From: Clitoria ternatea | Lineage: Eukaryota; Streptophyta; Magnoliopsida; Fabales; Fabaceae | Length of the DNA stretch: 64,000 nt | NCBI GenBank assembly: GCA_037962975.1 | Contig: CM075669.1 | Span: 117,940,501-118,004,500 of the forward strand | Direction: 5' to 3' | In this document: in pieces, positions 13,187-25,180 of the stretch | How the letters are laid out: every line of letters begins with the position of its first letter | How positions within the stretch are numbered: position 1 is the stretch's first letter | Program-made: the position numbers and the translations under genes | The notes under the pieces: model-generated | Seen by the model: only the letters and a program-made list of their open reading frames with translations | Database searches by the model: none | What the model was told of the DNA's origin: nothing

Positions 13187-14192
13187 TAGAAATTTCGTCC
13201 TGAAATTTCACCTAGTGCTAGCAAACAAGTGAGGATAAAAAGCTCGTATCTTTTCCTCAAGTTCCCATGTAACGTCTCCTTCATTGGACTGACTTTAGAT
13301 CACCTTTATCAAAGGTACCTTTTTTCCTCTAAGCTACTTTAGATGACTGTCTATAATCTTCACTGACACTGCTTTATAGGTAAGATTTTCTTTAAGAACA
13401 AACCGGTCAGGCCTCAGAATGGGGTACATACTTTTGAAGTTGAAAGACATGGAAAACATTATGAAGGTTAGACAACTTAGTAGGTAGGGCTATACGGTAA
13501 GCATTCGATCCTATTCTCTCAAGAATTTGGTAGAGTCCTACATACTTAGGATTCAACCTTTTAGTCTTTAACGCTCTTCCTACTCTTGTCTTTATACGGT
13601 AAGCTTTCGACGTTTGTCATTTTCTAACAATCTTGGGAAGTCTTCATTGCTGCTTGAATTCCTTTGATTTGTTTCGTGGTTTTATGAATAACCTATGGTC
13701 CAATCATTGCCTTTTCTCCTATCTCAAACCAACACAAGGGTGTACGACACTTCCTTCCGTATAAAGCCTTGTATGGTGCCATTCCAATGCTAGTGTGGTA
13801 GTTGTTATTATAGGTGAATTCCATAAGTGACAGATACTTATGCCAACTTCCATCATGCTCTAGCATACACACCTGGGAAAGATCTTCAAGGGTCCTGATA
13901 ATGCATTTAGATTGACCGTCGGTCAGAGGATGATATGTTGAACTCAGCTTCAACCGGGTTACCAATGCTCATTGTAGACTCTCCTAGAAACACAATGTGA
14001 AACAGGGATCTCGATCAGACACAATTATAGAAGGTACAACATGTAATTTGACTATCTCTCTAATATAGATCTGTGCGAGCTTCCCTAAAGAGTACTTTAT
14101 GTTGATCGAAATAAAGTGTGCAATTTTCGTAAGTCAATCCACTATTACCCAAATCGCATCACATCCCGTCGGGGTCTTTAGAAAACCAGATG
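13187..14192 (-). pseudogene. Gypsy pol remnant: integrase core and C-terminal end
   Basis: The minus strand reads the second half of a Ty3/gypsy integrase. At 14050-14170 is the catalytic-core start (motif AIWVIVDWLTK). At 13693-13965 is the conserved tail of the core, with YHPLTDGQS, the GSWHKYL word and YKALYGRKCRTPLCW. The chromodomain-side end runs to 13187. Frames change between these blocks (for example near 13970 and below 13690), so there is no intact reading. The upstream part of pol is missing: at about 14192 the sequence switches to an unrelated LTR fragment. The remnant belongs with the LTR at 9409-13172 and is certainly non-functional. Confidence 0.85.
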
Positions 14193-14607
14193 CATTATAT
14201 ATCACTTAATCATATACAATAATGGTCATATTAATATCGTATATGCTGAAAATTAGGGGCACGCAGGCTCCTATACAAAATATAAAAAGAAAATCATTTA
14301 TCCTAATCATCCTCGGTCCAAGAAGAGTCTGGATGATCCTCGATGCAAAGTCTACGCCGATCTCTGGATGTCAAGTGCATGGTCGAGACAGAGGTCTGTA
14401 AAGAGTTGTAGGGGTGAGTATATTCCTCCACAACAATCAGAGAGATGTCATTTCTGACGTGCCTCCCACACAGTACAAGTCTATAAAATTTCTATTTCTA
14501 ATATTCATAACAAGGGTCCCTAATGAATCCATTCTAAGTCTATCATCACTCAACCTCCCTGTTGTCCCTAAATATATAACTTCCTGTTCTCCCTCCTCGC
14601 CACTAAT
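14193..14607 (-). mobile_element. Truncated long LTR, part 1
   Basis: On the minus strand this matches the 3-prime part of the LTR at 5340-6397 (the GGAGCCTGCGTGCCCC block at 14250-14270 and the TGCATCGAGGAT block near 14340). Its terminal 150-200 bp are missing, cut where the integrase remnant begins. The same LTR continues at 18589 after the inserted element. Confidence 0.6.
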
Positions 14608-17600
14608 TGTAAGGACGCCCATAATTCGGTAAATAATATTAAAGATATTATTAATTAGATATTAAAAGTGGGAATAAATTTTTCATGATTTAAACAATTG
14701 CCGGAAGAAAAACACCATGATTAAAAACTTCAATAATTAACCCCAGACCTTTTTAAAAGACCTATCTCATATATGAAGATATGAGAAGGTATGTAACTTA
14801 AACAAATGTCTAGATAGGACAATCAGTTATGTGGTCGTTATGCAAGTGTTTGCGAAACATGTAAGTTAATCCAACATCAAGAGTGGATATGAGAAATAAT
14901 CCAAGAAAATACAAGGTGATTGCCAAGACTTACTCAAAACATGTACAATCAATCATACAAACATTCCATGTAGTAAGGAAGTGCAAGACATAACCCAAAA
15001 AGGCATAAAAGTATGTAAACTCCAACATTGGAGAAATCCACTAGCAGTGGGAAAAATCCACTGGTAGTGGAAAACCCACTAGCAGTGGGAAATTCCCACT
15101 GGCCATGGAACTCCCTGCCAATGCCTAGAATTTCAAATTTTTCCAAAACAGAAAAACCATTGGCCGTGGGAAAAACCACTAGCATTGGGAAATTCCCACT
15201 GACCGTGGAATTCTCTGGTTCCATGATCCAAATTAAGCCCTTTCTTAAACAGTGTGATCCACTAGCCGTGGGAATTTCCCATTGGCCGTGGATCATTCCC
15301 TAGTGCTCCAAAATCCATTTTTCAATCATGTCATGCCTTGGCACCTTAGATTATGCAATGCAAATACCTTCTTATACATAAAACCATCAAGAATCAGTCC
15401 TATTATGGCACGAGACATAAAGGGACATATCATCAATCCATTAAGCATTTATCATACCAACTTCACACATCATCCAAATCATCAAATTTGCCTCTAACTT
15501 ATACATTAGCATTGTGAATCATAATCTCACACTTTAAATAATTCATCCAACCATGTATCTCCATCAACATAAGCATCAATGCCATCAAAACGACTATCAA
15601 ACTAACATTGTCAATATTCATATGATTATTTACAAAAGAATTGGCCTATTGTATACATATGTATACACAAAAGAATATAGGACCAAATATATAAAAACTT
15701 AGGCTATAAACACCACATCTACGTCAACACCATTGTCATCAAATACACACATAATCCAAAACTCAAATAGGCATTTCCTATACAACTATTATACCTTCAT
15801 CAACAAAACGTAGAGTTCCAAAATAAAGTGCATCTCACCCTAGGTGTGTCCTGCATCACAAGTCTAAAAATAGACAACATGGGAGAGTGAGTTTACATTC
15901 GAAATGACGAATATAAATACGTTTGTGATTATGTGCATATGCATACAACATCATGTGTACTTCACAAAAACATATCAATGACCATCATGGTTACCTCAAT
16001 TACTCACACATATACATATTGTAACCATATACCATAATCCATAACAAAGCACCAACACATATATACATTTGTGCCCTTAATCATGTCAGGTCATCACATA
16101 CAACATCATCATACATCAATACAACTCTTTGTATTCATTTTTTTTCAATTGTTGTCTTTTAGGTATTATTTCAACCATCTCAACCACCATCATAATTCAT
16201 CACCTTTGGCATATCCCCATGTTATATGCAAATGCTCTTTAGGCTAATGCATATGCACAGTGGAATTAACATCAAATACGGATCCGACTATAGGAATAAA
16301 CACCAAATATGGGTTCAAGCATGACTATATAACCATGCCCCTACTACAGTAGTAAAATGTGTACACTTATCATAAATTACATGCATATCACCATATTGCA
16401 TTGGTACCAAACCACATCATCCATCTTGCAACACCGGTCATTTCCACCATGACCGCGGTAAACAATATAATAACATAAAGGTGTTGTGGGCCAACCATGA
16501 TTCATACCATGGCAGCTGTGATCCAAAGGACCACCGGGGACACCTGCTCCTCAAGAGCCACCCTCATAGGGTCAACCACATGCAGCTCCCCATACCTAAG
16601 CATGGGCAACTTCGCGACTTAAACACCGAGTCACAGGGGAAACAACAAGATTGCTCATGCACAGAGCCACCTTTCCACTGGGCCAACCGGGGGAATCCCC
16701 TAACATTCCACACCAGAAACATATGATATGCCATGGATGCAATACAATGCAAGTCAAATGCATTCTCACACTATGCATCCTATCATGCCACTCATCAACC
16801 ATCATTATTATCATCATCACCACTCAACCCTTAGTGGATTTTGGTTTCGTTAATTATCGCCATTGTTATAAATTTTTAATGTGGCATCATAAATACTTTC
16901 ATCAATACATTTATAGCTCATAAATACAAGTTTATCTTGTATCCATTACAATGGCTTAACAATCATCATCATCAACATTCGTAAATCATTCATCAAGATT
17001 TTAAGGGTATGCTTACAATCATATTCATTCTCATTCAACAATAATATCCATCTTTCCATAATTGTGGTGAATCTAACACATATTCTCAATCAACACAAGG
17101 CATCATAATTGCCTTAAAATCTCAAGTCAAGGATTAAACACCACAAAGCATACCACCAATATTCTAAATACACAACACAGTTAGCCAAGATAAATAACAT
17201 CACAACATCCAATATCAAGATTTATCAATATCACATAGGCAAGGCAACACGTGCAATATGGCATACATCAATCACTAATAATCAATTCATGCATTTACAA
17301 TATAACTCCTTTCCTACCTTAAGAAAAGAATTCTGAGCGATCCAACGGTCCCGCCTCATCTTTCAAAAAAGGTCCTACATTAACATATATACAATATTCA
17401 ATTAATTGGCCAATCAAGGAATTAACTTCAAATTCTAAATATTTATTATTATATCTAAAACACATAACATGTCTTAAACACCAATTTTCCTTATTTGTTA
17501 GGTTTCGAGAATTCTTTCCCATTAATTCGTACTTTCTAAAATTAAATGACCACAAATAACTCCTAACATCAATAATTATTGTCAACCATTCCAAATACTC

Positions 17601-18583
17601 ATTTCTTCATCCAAAAATCATTCTCAAGACCATAGACCCCAATTCATCAATTTCACCAAAACCCCAATTTTCCATATGTTAGGGTTTTCAACAAAAATTG
17701 TCCAACATCAAGCCCAATCATTTCATTGCATCACTCAATCACTTTCAAGACCATAACATCATGTTTATACCATTATCAACAACAAAATTCCAATAGTTTT
17801 CTACCCTAAGATTTTGGGTTTCACATGCATCCATTCATCAAAATAACCTTTAATCTCCCAATACAATGTCTCAACAACATCAAAACCATTAATAAAATCA
17901 TGGGTGCTATGAGAACTTACCCTTTTCTCCAAGCTTAAAATGAACAACGAAAATAAGAGGGAGATAGAGGAAGATGAGCTAAGCTTTACTCCAATGTCCC
18001 TTTTGATGCTTACAAATCAAAGGTCTTGCAAAGAAATTAGAAGTTTGGGCATGAAGTATAGTGGGAGAAGAAAGAGTGCCACCAAAATTGGGAAGGGAGG
18101 AGAGAGAAAAGCATGCAAATTGGTCTTTATCCAATGGTTAAAAGAGTGCATCCATCTACTTTTCCCAATGGTTAGTGTTTCTTCTACCCATTGTGCAAAA
18201 GAGAGTAGGACAAAGGGGAAAATGCACACGGTCAAATGGAGAAGGAAAAAGGGAGTTTTCATTTTTCTTTTAATTTTAATTGGCTTGTATTTTCGTCGTT
18301 TATTATCGTACATTGTGTCCCAATAAATATATCCTCAACACTAAAAATTATTTTGACCATACCACCTTAACCACAATAATTTTCCAAATATTCTAGACCC
18401 ATCAAATATCCAATTTGACTTAGTGGGTCCTACATAATCTGTTAAATTATTCAATTTTGGTAAATCTTAATTTACCGATAAGCCATAATTAGTGTCTAAC
18501 TAATTTTCCCATGTATATTGGACCATAAATAATTAATTATCATCATTCAATAAATTTATTTCTCTAAAATTTGGGTTGTTACA
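14608..18583 (-). mobile_element. Solo LTR of about 3.98 kb (family with palindrome array)
   Basis: It begins TGTAAGGACGCCC and ends GGGTTGTTACA, and is flanked by the direct repeat CTAAT (14603-14607 and 18584-18588). It has no pol or gag readings and no internal LTR pair. It is collinear with the element at 21529-30008. Shared landmarks are CTATCTCATAT...GAAGATATGAGAAGGT (14763 and 21642), a GGGAGAGTGAGT block (15881 and 23080), and CTACCTTAAGA...CCCGCCTC (17314 and 25395). Orientation is taken as minus because that end reads TGTAACAACCCAAATTTTAG, like the start of the plus-strand LTR at 53497. Confidence 0.88.
15038..15291. repeat. Palindrome array, consensus CCACTAGCAGTGG / CCACTGGCCGTGG
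   Basis: Nine 13-bp near-palindromes start at 15038, 15058, 15076, 15096, 15157, 15176, 15196, 15259 and 15279. Neighbours within clusters are 18-20 bp apart, most often exactly 20. The flanks are similar (GGGAAATTCC between members). The array sits about 430-680 bp from the LTR end, the same place as the unrelated TCGCTTGAGCGA array in the sister LTR at 21529. Confidence 0.9.
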
Positions 18584-18588
18584 CTAAT

Positions 18589-20340
18589 CATTTCCTAAAG
18601 CTTTAACACCAATTCCTCAACAAAACATTATCAGTAATACAATAATCGATAATCACAAGCAAACACAAACTCAATCAAAGAATGTAACGCAATGCATGGG
18701 TTCACTCCATTCAATTAATCTTTTCTTAACCATCATAATGCATGTGTGCCCAAAACCGTCCCATCCATCATCATACTTATCAAAATCCGTCCTGTTCAGG
18801 TTTCCCCTGAACATAACGTTTTTGTACTAGAGCGGCCGGAGCTCACCAATTCCCTTATATTATAGGGTACTAAGGACTCTTAGGTCTTGCTCATTATTGG
18901 GGATCTGTTTCATATCAAAAGAGGACTTGGCTCTCCACGGTCATAGATACATTCCATCATTTAGTCAAAGTACACCAGGCTTGCATCGTCTCACCCGGCT
19001 CAGGCACGACTCTAATGCCATTGGGTTTCTGTCCTAGTTGTACTCCCAAGGTTCTCCTCGGAGACCGAACGTGAATGTCCTCCAGGGTACCCACGGTGTA
19101 TGCTCTAGTTTCGATACGTCATATGCAAATATGCATGTCTCATTCATATTCTTCCACTTTTTGCCATGCTCGTCATCAGTAGGGTCCCCTCAACAGCCAC
19201 TTTCATTCTTAACATTGGGTTTATTTTATATTGTTCTTTAAATCCCTTCCAATCAACCTTTAGAGAAAATAAGACTAACTAGGGATTTATCCTAAGTCAA
19301 ATATGGTATAATCTTGTCAATGCTGGATAGGATTATTCTTACAGTACAGGTGGTTTTGGCTGTGCAGGTGTATACTTAGTTCCTACTAATGGTTGGTTGA
19401 CTGTCTAATTCATTTACGAATACTATCTTTAGTTATTGTCATTATTTTTCTTTAATGCTTATTGTAGTATATTCCCTCTAATAATTAAGAATGAGAGGGG
19501 AGTTGAGTATACTTATTATTTCTCAGGTACAAACTTGTGTCTCAGTGCATCATCATCTCATCAGATCCATTCACCTTTCACCATCATTCCATTTTCATAT
19601 CATATAAGGATCCTATCGAGACATATTATTGCTTTTATTCTTTACTTAACATTTTATTAATGCATCGTGCAAGATTCATTCCTTTCATCATATATTTCAC
19701 CAAACTTATAACTTATCACACTGACAAGAACATGTAATCTACATAATCATGCATATTAATCGATCAAGCACATAGCAACACATTCATCAACCATATATCT
19801 CATTGCGCTTATTTAATTTATTATACTTATAACTTCATACTAGCATGTATATCACAACCAATAAATAATTAATATAAGCTAATCAAGCATACTTAATTTA
19901 GTTAGCATATACATTCCAGCACATAAGTTCACATAGCTCGATCAAACACATAGTACTTCTATCTAAACAACATACTTAATCAGATATATACACACATTCA
20001 AGCATCATACTGATCTATCTAGCTGGTACACTTATATAAAATAGATGAAGCATATTTATATTTTATTTGGTGTAAGTTGGTTAACCTAAAATATTCTTCT
20101 AGTCACTCTTATTAACATATCTTCCTTTCCTTCTTAAATCTAGTTATTTATTCATGGTTCACTAATAGTTATCAGTATATGCTTATATATATAATATTCA
20201 TAAAATTCTTACAGTATAATTTAATTATAGCAATTTCATGGGTTAGGTTTATTGTAACTTAACTACTTATTATTACCATTACTTTTTGGATCTTTGGGTA
20301 TCTATGTGTTTCCTGCCTTGTGATATTTATCCTCAAGTTG
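18589..20340 (-). mobile_element. Truncated long LTR, part 2
   Basis: This continues the LTR fragment of 14193-14607 on the far side of the inserted element. The block at 18830-19110 (GAGCGGCCGGAGCTCACC, then the CCAGGGTACCCAC...TATGCTCTAG words) matches, in the same orientation, 10090-10370 of the neighbouring LTR and, inverted, 5380-5680. The rest is AT-rich. The outer end could not be located and no gene is present. Confidence 0.5.
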
Positions 20341-21168
20341 TTAGGTGATACAAATTCATTGGGTGATGATTTTAATGCAAGCGCACCAATCATTAAAAAG
20401 TAATATATTTGATCGTTCCCATGGGGATTGCGTTAAGTACCACAATCTTGAGGAGTCTTTAGCTAAAACTTACAACAAACCATTAAAGTCTTTAAGTTTT
20501 CCAATTTTATATTGTTTATATGAGTTTTTATACAATAGTGTCACAAGTAGAATTAAGTTAGCAATTGAACCATTCTAAACACACAGATTGGAATCAAAAG
20601 TAGCACACCATAAATCATAAATTTACATGCACTTAGTATCAGACACACATACAACAGAATTCAACTTCACAGATGGATAACTCCTAATCCTTTAGGTAAT
20701 TACCACTAATCTAATCTAGGCTAATTCTAATCCCTTAGGTATCAGTTTTAATTGAATCTAATGCAAAATTACAACGAACCTTAGCATTATCCTAATCCTT
20801 TAGGTATAAGCACTAAGTAAGCAATTGCGAATAAGAATTCCTCACCACGATTCCTCTCTAGTGAAGACTTCAAAATAATCATGGATTTCCCAATCCTAGG
20901 GTTGAAGATAAATAATTGCTGGGTTCAGAACCTACTCCAATGCACCTTCAACTTCCTCACTTGAGATTCAAAGATATGGAGCTTTATCCAATCCTAATCC
21001 AAGAGAATTATGCACTCATGGAAGGGAAACAAAAATGGATATAGAGAATGGAGGTTAGGGATGAGAGAATTTTAGAGAGAGAAAATCTATAAAGAGGAAA
21101 GAAATCTGAGAACGAATTAGAATCTGAAATTGTTTATTATTGGATCCCCTCCATTAATTATAAAATAA

Positions 21169-21178
21169 CTATATATAG
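21169..21178 (-). promoter_or_regulatory. TATA box of the array-bearing LTR
   Basis: CTATATATAG lies about 130 bp downstream, on the minus strand, of the palindrome array and is followed by a CT-rich leader. The word is self-complementary, so the strand comes from its neighbours. Confidence 0.4.
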
Positions 21179-21309
21179 TTTCCTAGACTAACTAAAATCC
21201 TAACCTAAATAAGTATAGAGAATGCAATCAATTTAGAGATACAAAATAAATAAATAACTTAAGTTAACTAGAATACACATTGCACAAATTCGATAAATAA
21301 AACTAAACT

Positions 21310-21523
21310 AAGCTAATCAGTGGGTGTAAGAACGTTGGGCATGGGCGTAAGCATACTAGTGAAAGCTTCATGGAAACAGCAACTGGGCGTAGGCATGCTG
21401 GTGCCTAGCATGGGTACGTTGAGGATCTGGTAGGTGGTCGTGTAAGCACGCTCCCCCCAACGTAGTTACGCGAGGCTGACAGAGGACAACAGATGTTAAA
21501 TTGATGGTGGGTGCACCTACACT
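21310..21523 (-). repeat. Palindrome array, GGGCGTNNGCATGCTGG type, first half
   Basis: Copies of GGGCGTAAGCATACT, GGGCGTAGGCATGCTGG and GCGTAAGCACGCT-like words are spaced by tens of bases. This is the left half of an array whose right half lies at 30009-30290. The two halves were separated by the insertion at 21529-30008. Confidence 0.7.
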
Positions 21524-21889
21524 CCACGTGTGACACCCCAAAACTAGGGGTAAATTTTTTTTCACGATTTTAATATGATTGATTTATGAAAAATACAAAT
21601 GGTGAAGCCATTTATTTACTACCCTAGATCTATCAGAGACCTATCTCATATGTGAAGATATGAGAAGGTAAGTTCATAAGGTTAACTCTTAAGAAATCCA
21701 TAATTAATATAGCGGAAGTATTTTGAGTAAATTAAAGTTATGGAATTAGATTCTTAAGAGATCACTCATTTGGAATTAAGAGACCAAAGTTATGCCCAAG
21801 GTATTCATAAAATAATTTGGAATCAAGATTTAATGTGAAGAGAATGGAACATGACATGGTCAAAGCGTTTTGGGAAATCAGAGTCCCCC

Positions 21890-22509
21890 TCGCTCAAGCG
21901 AAATCCCAATTCGCTTGAGCGAGCTTCACACAGCACGCTTGGGCGAAACAGAAAGAGCTGAGCGAAAGGAGAAAAAGAGGATTCAGGGGCCACTTCCCTC
22001 AAGCGAACCCCAACTCGCTTGAGCGAGTAGTGCAATCCTCGCTTGGGCGAAGCCAACGAGCGTAACGCGAAAAACGCCCAGAACCCAATCCACGCTCACT
22101 CGCTTGGGCGAGCACTACCCCAAGGCTATTCGCTTAAGCGAAAATCGGCCAGTAGCTAAAAGTCCCACACTCGCTCGGGCGAAGCTCACTCTCGCCTGAG
22201 CGAAAATTTTCCTGAGAGCAAATTCCTGATAAACCCGAGACCAATCCCTGATACCAAGCCATCTCGCCTGGGCGAAGCTCACTCTCACCTGAGCGAAAAT
22301 TGTCCAGGATCCCACCTCTGATTCTGAGGCAATTTCGCTTGGGCGAAAAGCACCCCCGCTTGGGCGAAAATGGCCCAGTGGCCAAACTCTGATGCTGAGA
22401 CAATCTCGCCTGAGCGAGACCCATTCTCGCCTAAGCGAGAATCATCTAGGAACCAAAATTCGATACAGGGGCATTCTCGCTTGAGCGAGAAGCCCTCTCG
22501 CCTGAGCGA
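21890..22509. repeat. Paired-palindrome array, TCGCTTGAGCGA, with 71-bp period
   Basis: About 18 copies of the 12-bp palindrome occur. Seven pairs have start-to-start spacing of exactly 21 bp: 21890/21911, 22171/22192, 22264/22285, 22335/22356, 22406/22427, 22477/22498, with 21995/22015 at 20. From 22264 the pairs repeat every 71 bp (22264, 22335, 22406, 22477). The centre varies (CTTGAG, CTCAAG, CCTGAG, CTTGGG, CTTAAG) while the outer TCG/CGA arms are kept. Long stop-free readings cross the array only because the repeat lacks stops; they do not look like proteins. Confidence 0.95.
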
Positions 22510-23410
22510 GATTGATAGTGAAACAGAGAAAAATGCAGAAAACACTTAACTCACTATACCAAAACTCATTCTAATCAATTTTACTCAGATTCAACACTTC
22601 ATACAAACCATATTACATATTTAGAACTTGCTCTAATCAATCATGCTCGTAGATTTCCATTCTAACTCATCTATTGTTTATAAATCAACTCAACAACTCT
22701 TTTACTTCACAAGTCTAACATTCCAAATATAAACTTCATTCATTTATCAAAATAAGGAAAGTTTCATCATTCATACCTTCACAGGGTCATGATTGAAAAT
22801 GAGTCATAGACAAAAGATCTCATTTTCCTCCATGACCTTCCAAAATCATCATTGTATATATATGTATTCATCAATTCATACAATTATCCATTCTAAATCC
22901 AGACTATACAAAACATACATTGTACTATATACATTACATCCATTTCACACATTTATGTAAACCAAAATATTGCCGGCCAAGGCATTCTTTACCAAAAAGG
23001 GGCTTCCTTCACACTCCTCCTCCTCCAAAACAGCTCCAAGGCAAAACCTACAACACACGAGCTAAAAAGATATACCACAGGGAGAGTGAGTATACTTTCT
23101 CAATGATGAAAATCCAATAAATAAGACAATATATGCATGATTGCAATACAACTATCTCCTCCTCAAGAGAAGTTTATTTAATATCAATCATTCAACCAAC
23201 AATTTTCATACAAACACAATTATTCATTAAATCTCTTAGAATCATATCAACCAAGTTCACAATTATAATTATTAATTGAAAAGGGGATTTCCACCCACAT
23301 CTCACTCAATCTCATCATCAAAGTATCACTCTATGCCATGCTTCAAAGGCTGATGCACATGCTAGTATTTTAAGATGCATATGCACGGATCCGATTTCAT
23401 TTCCTCGGGT

Positions 23411-23705
23411 GCTCGCAACCACCATAATCATACAATCATTCTCAATGGTTTCCCACCTCGCAAGGGGTACTCCCTCTAGCAGCCTCGCAAGGTGCTTCTC
23501 GTGATCGCAACCACGTTCAACATTTCATAAGGTTTCCCGCCTCGGAAGGGGTACTCCCGCCTCATGATCGCAACCATGGGCATTCAATCTCCATGGTCCC
23601 GCAGGGCCTTTCATTTCAATACCAGGTGATCGCAACCACCGGTCTAATAATCATAGGAACTCGCAAGCCCTTTTCTTATTTCCAATATCAAGTGATCGCA
23701 ACCAC
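23411..23705. repeat. Tandem repeat of about 63 bp with GTGATCGCAACCAC core
   Basis: The core word is at 23501-23514, 23564-23577, 23626-23639 and 23692-23705, steps of 63, 62 and 66 bp. A truncated copy lies at 23411-23425. Intervening sequence shares CCCGCCTCGGAAGGGGTACTC. It lies inside the long LTR of 21529-30008. Function is unknown. Confidence 0.8.
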
Positions 23706-23893
23706 TTATCAACATCATCATGTTATGCATGCCATGCAATATATGCAATGCTCATGCATGCCTCAACCTCATTAGGATTATCTCACCCTCTCATCTAGGG
23801 TATATTCATTTTCAACCACACAATTATCCACCAATTCATACACAACCATCAATCTTTATATTCAAGAAATATTCCAACCAAATACTTTAGGTA

Positions 23894-25180
23894 TGTTAGG
23901 AAATCCCTAAGCATGAGCAGCGGAAAAAAAAAGGGATTCCATAGGATTTGCAAGGTTCCGTGTTTCAAAGCACAAAACAATCTCGAAATTCATTTTGGAT
24001 TACCTCTTGAAGAACTCCGAAGCAGTCGTAGCCTCATCCTTTAGGAGTCCACACGAGCACTCCCACCAGAATCGCAACACTTGCCAACTGCTAGTTTGAC
24101 GGCGTGTAGCTCTTGCAACTTTTGCGAATTTGTGTCTCACTTGAGTGAACGGCCTATGAGCATCTTATGCTCTATTTATAGGCTTAGGTTTGACCTAATT
24201 TGTTCTCTCTAAAAGTGGGCTCCTTACTCATTACAAATGAGTTAGGCCCAATAGCTTTATTTTAGTCCAACTAAAATAAGACAATATTTTCTGATGGGCT
24301 TACTCTATGTGTGTGACCCTATAGGTAAAATACCCGGTCATATTAATAATAAACTATTTTATTATTAATATAAAATAAGAGCGGCATCTAGCAATGCATC
24401 ATTATGTCTGAATATTATCAACATAACCTATAAGTGATAATAATTTTTTTTAATATGTTTATTCCTTTTGTCACGATATCATAATTGGGCCCAAGGCATG
24501 GTCGCGTCATCCTTGTACGGCCCAATTTATTTTACTTGATACCAGAGTAGACTGGATCCGAATAAATATCTAATATTTATTCTTTCTAGCATGGCCATGC
24601 GTTTTCTTAGTCTTACTCCATCAAGTGGCCTATGGATATCACTCCTGTCACATAGGAGAGACAAATCCCATCTACATCACTCACATCCCTCTGCATAATT
24701 TGTTCATTGCCTAATCACAACCTTTATAGTCCTCTTGTTACAGAAGACGTTTAATTGTATTAAAACAATAAACTCCTCATGTAGGAATCGTAGTGACTTC
24801 AGGTCGAAGGACTACATATACCATTATCACATTGAGAATCGTTTATGACAATCATGTAACGATCCATGCAACGTTCTCATGGTGGGTCTGTCCAGTACAT
24901 CATTACTCTTAATGTGTACCTGTGTGAAGACTCGATATCATCTATATCTATGATCTGTGAGATCAGGTCATCAGTATACTCACACACTAGTCTCAGTGTA
25001 TTTACATGTCCCCATGTAAATACTTGACTAGGGACATTTTAGGAATAATTTTTATATGACCTATTACTCCAAGGATAAATATGTTTTAAAACAATTTTAA
25101 ACTGAAATATTTATTCTATTGATAAGTAGAAAAATGATACAAATGAAGAAGCATAAAAGCTCATAGTGCATACACCAACA
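23894..25180 (-). mobile_element. Ty1/copia solo LTR, 1287 bp
   Basis: It starts TGTTAGGAAATCC, ends CATACACCAACA, and has the direct repeat AGGTA on both sides (23889-23893 and 25181-25185). It is a near relative of the solo LTR at 7922-9180 over its whole length. It was inserted into the long LTR of 21529-30008 and is therefore younger than it. Confidence 0.93.

Larger units (their letters stand above)
20341..21528 (-). mobile_element. LTR-like element carrying palindrome array, left portion
   Basis: Read on the minus strand: a palindrome array (continuing from 30290 down to 30009, then 21523 to 21310), then TATA-like CTATATATAG at 21169-21178, then a CT-rich leader (CTCTCTCTAAAATTCTCTC near 21090-21060), then non-coding sequence. 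This is the order expected of an LTR promoter. The word GCGCACCAATCA...GTTCCCATGGGGATT near 20380-20440 is of a kind often seen in plant retroelements. The element was split by the insertion at 21529-30008. Outer limits are not resolved. Confidence 0.5.

Noticed and set aside
17940..18326. Open reading of 128 codons, plus strand
   Set aside because: It lies inside a solo LTR, is Lys/Arg-rich from purine-rich sequence, has no domain, and has no counterpart in the sister LTR.
22115..22545. Overlapping open readings of 66-96 codons across the palindrome array
   Set aside because: The repeat has no stop words in some frames. The product is only a repeated LRRGE/SPKRG-like pattern, with no independent sign of coding.
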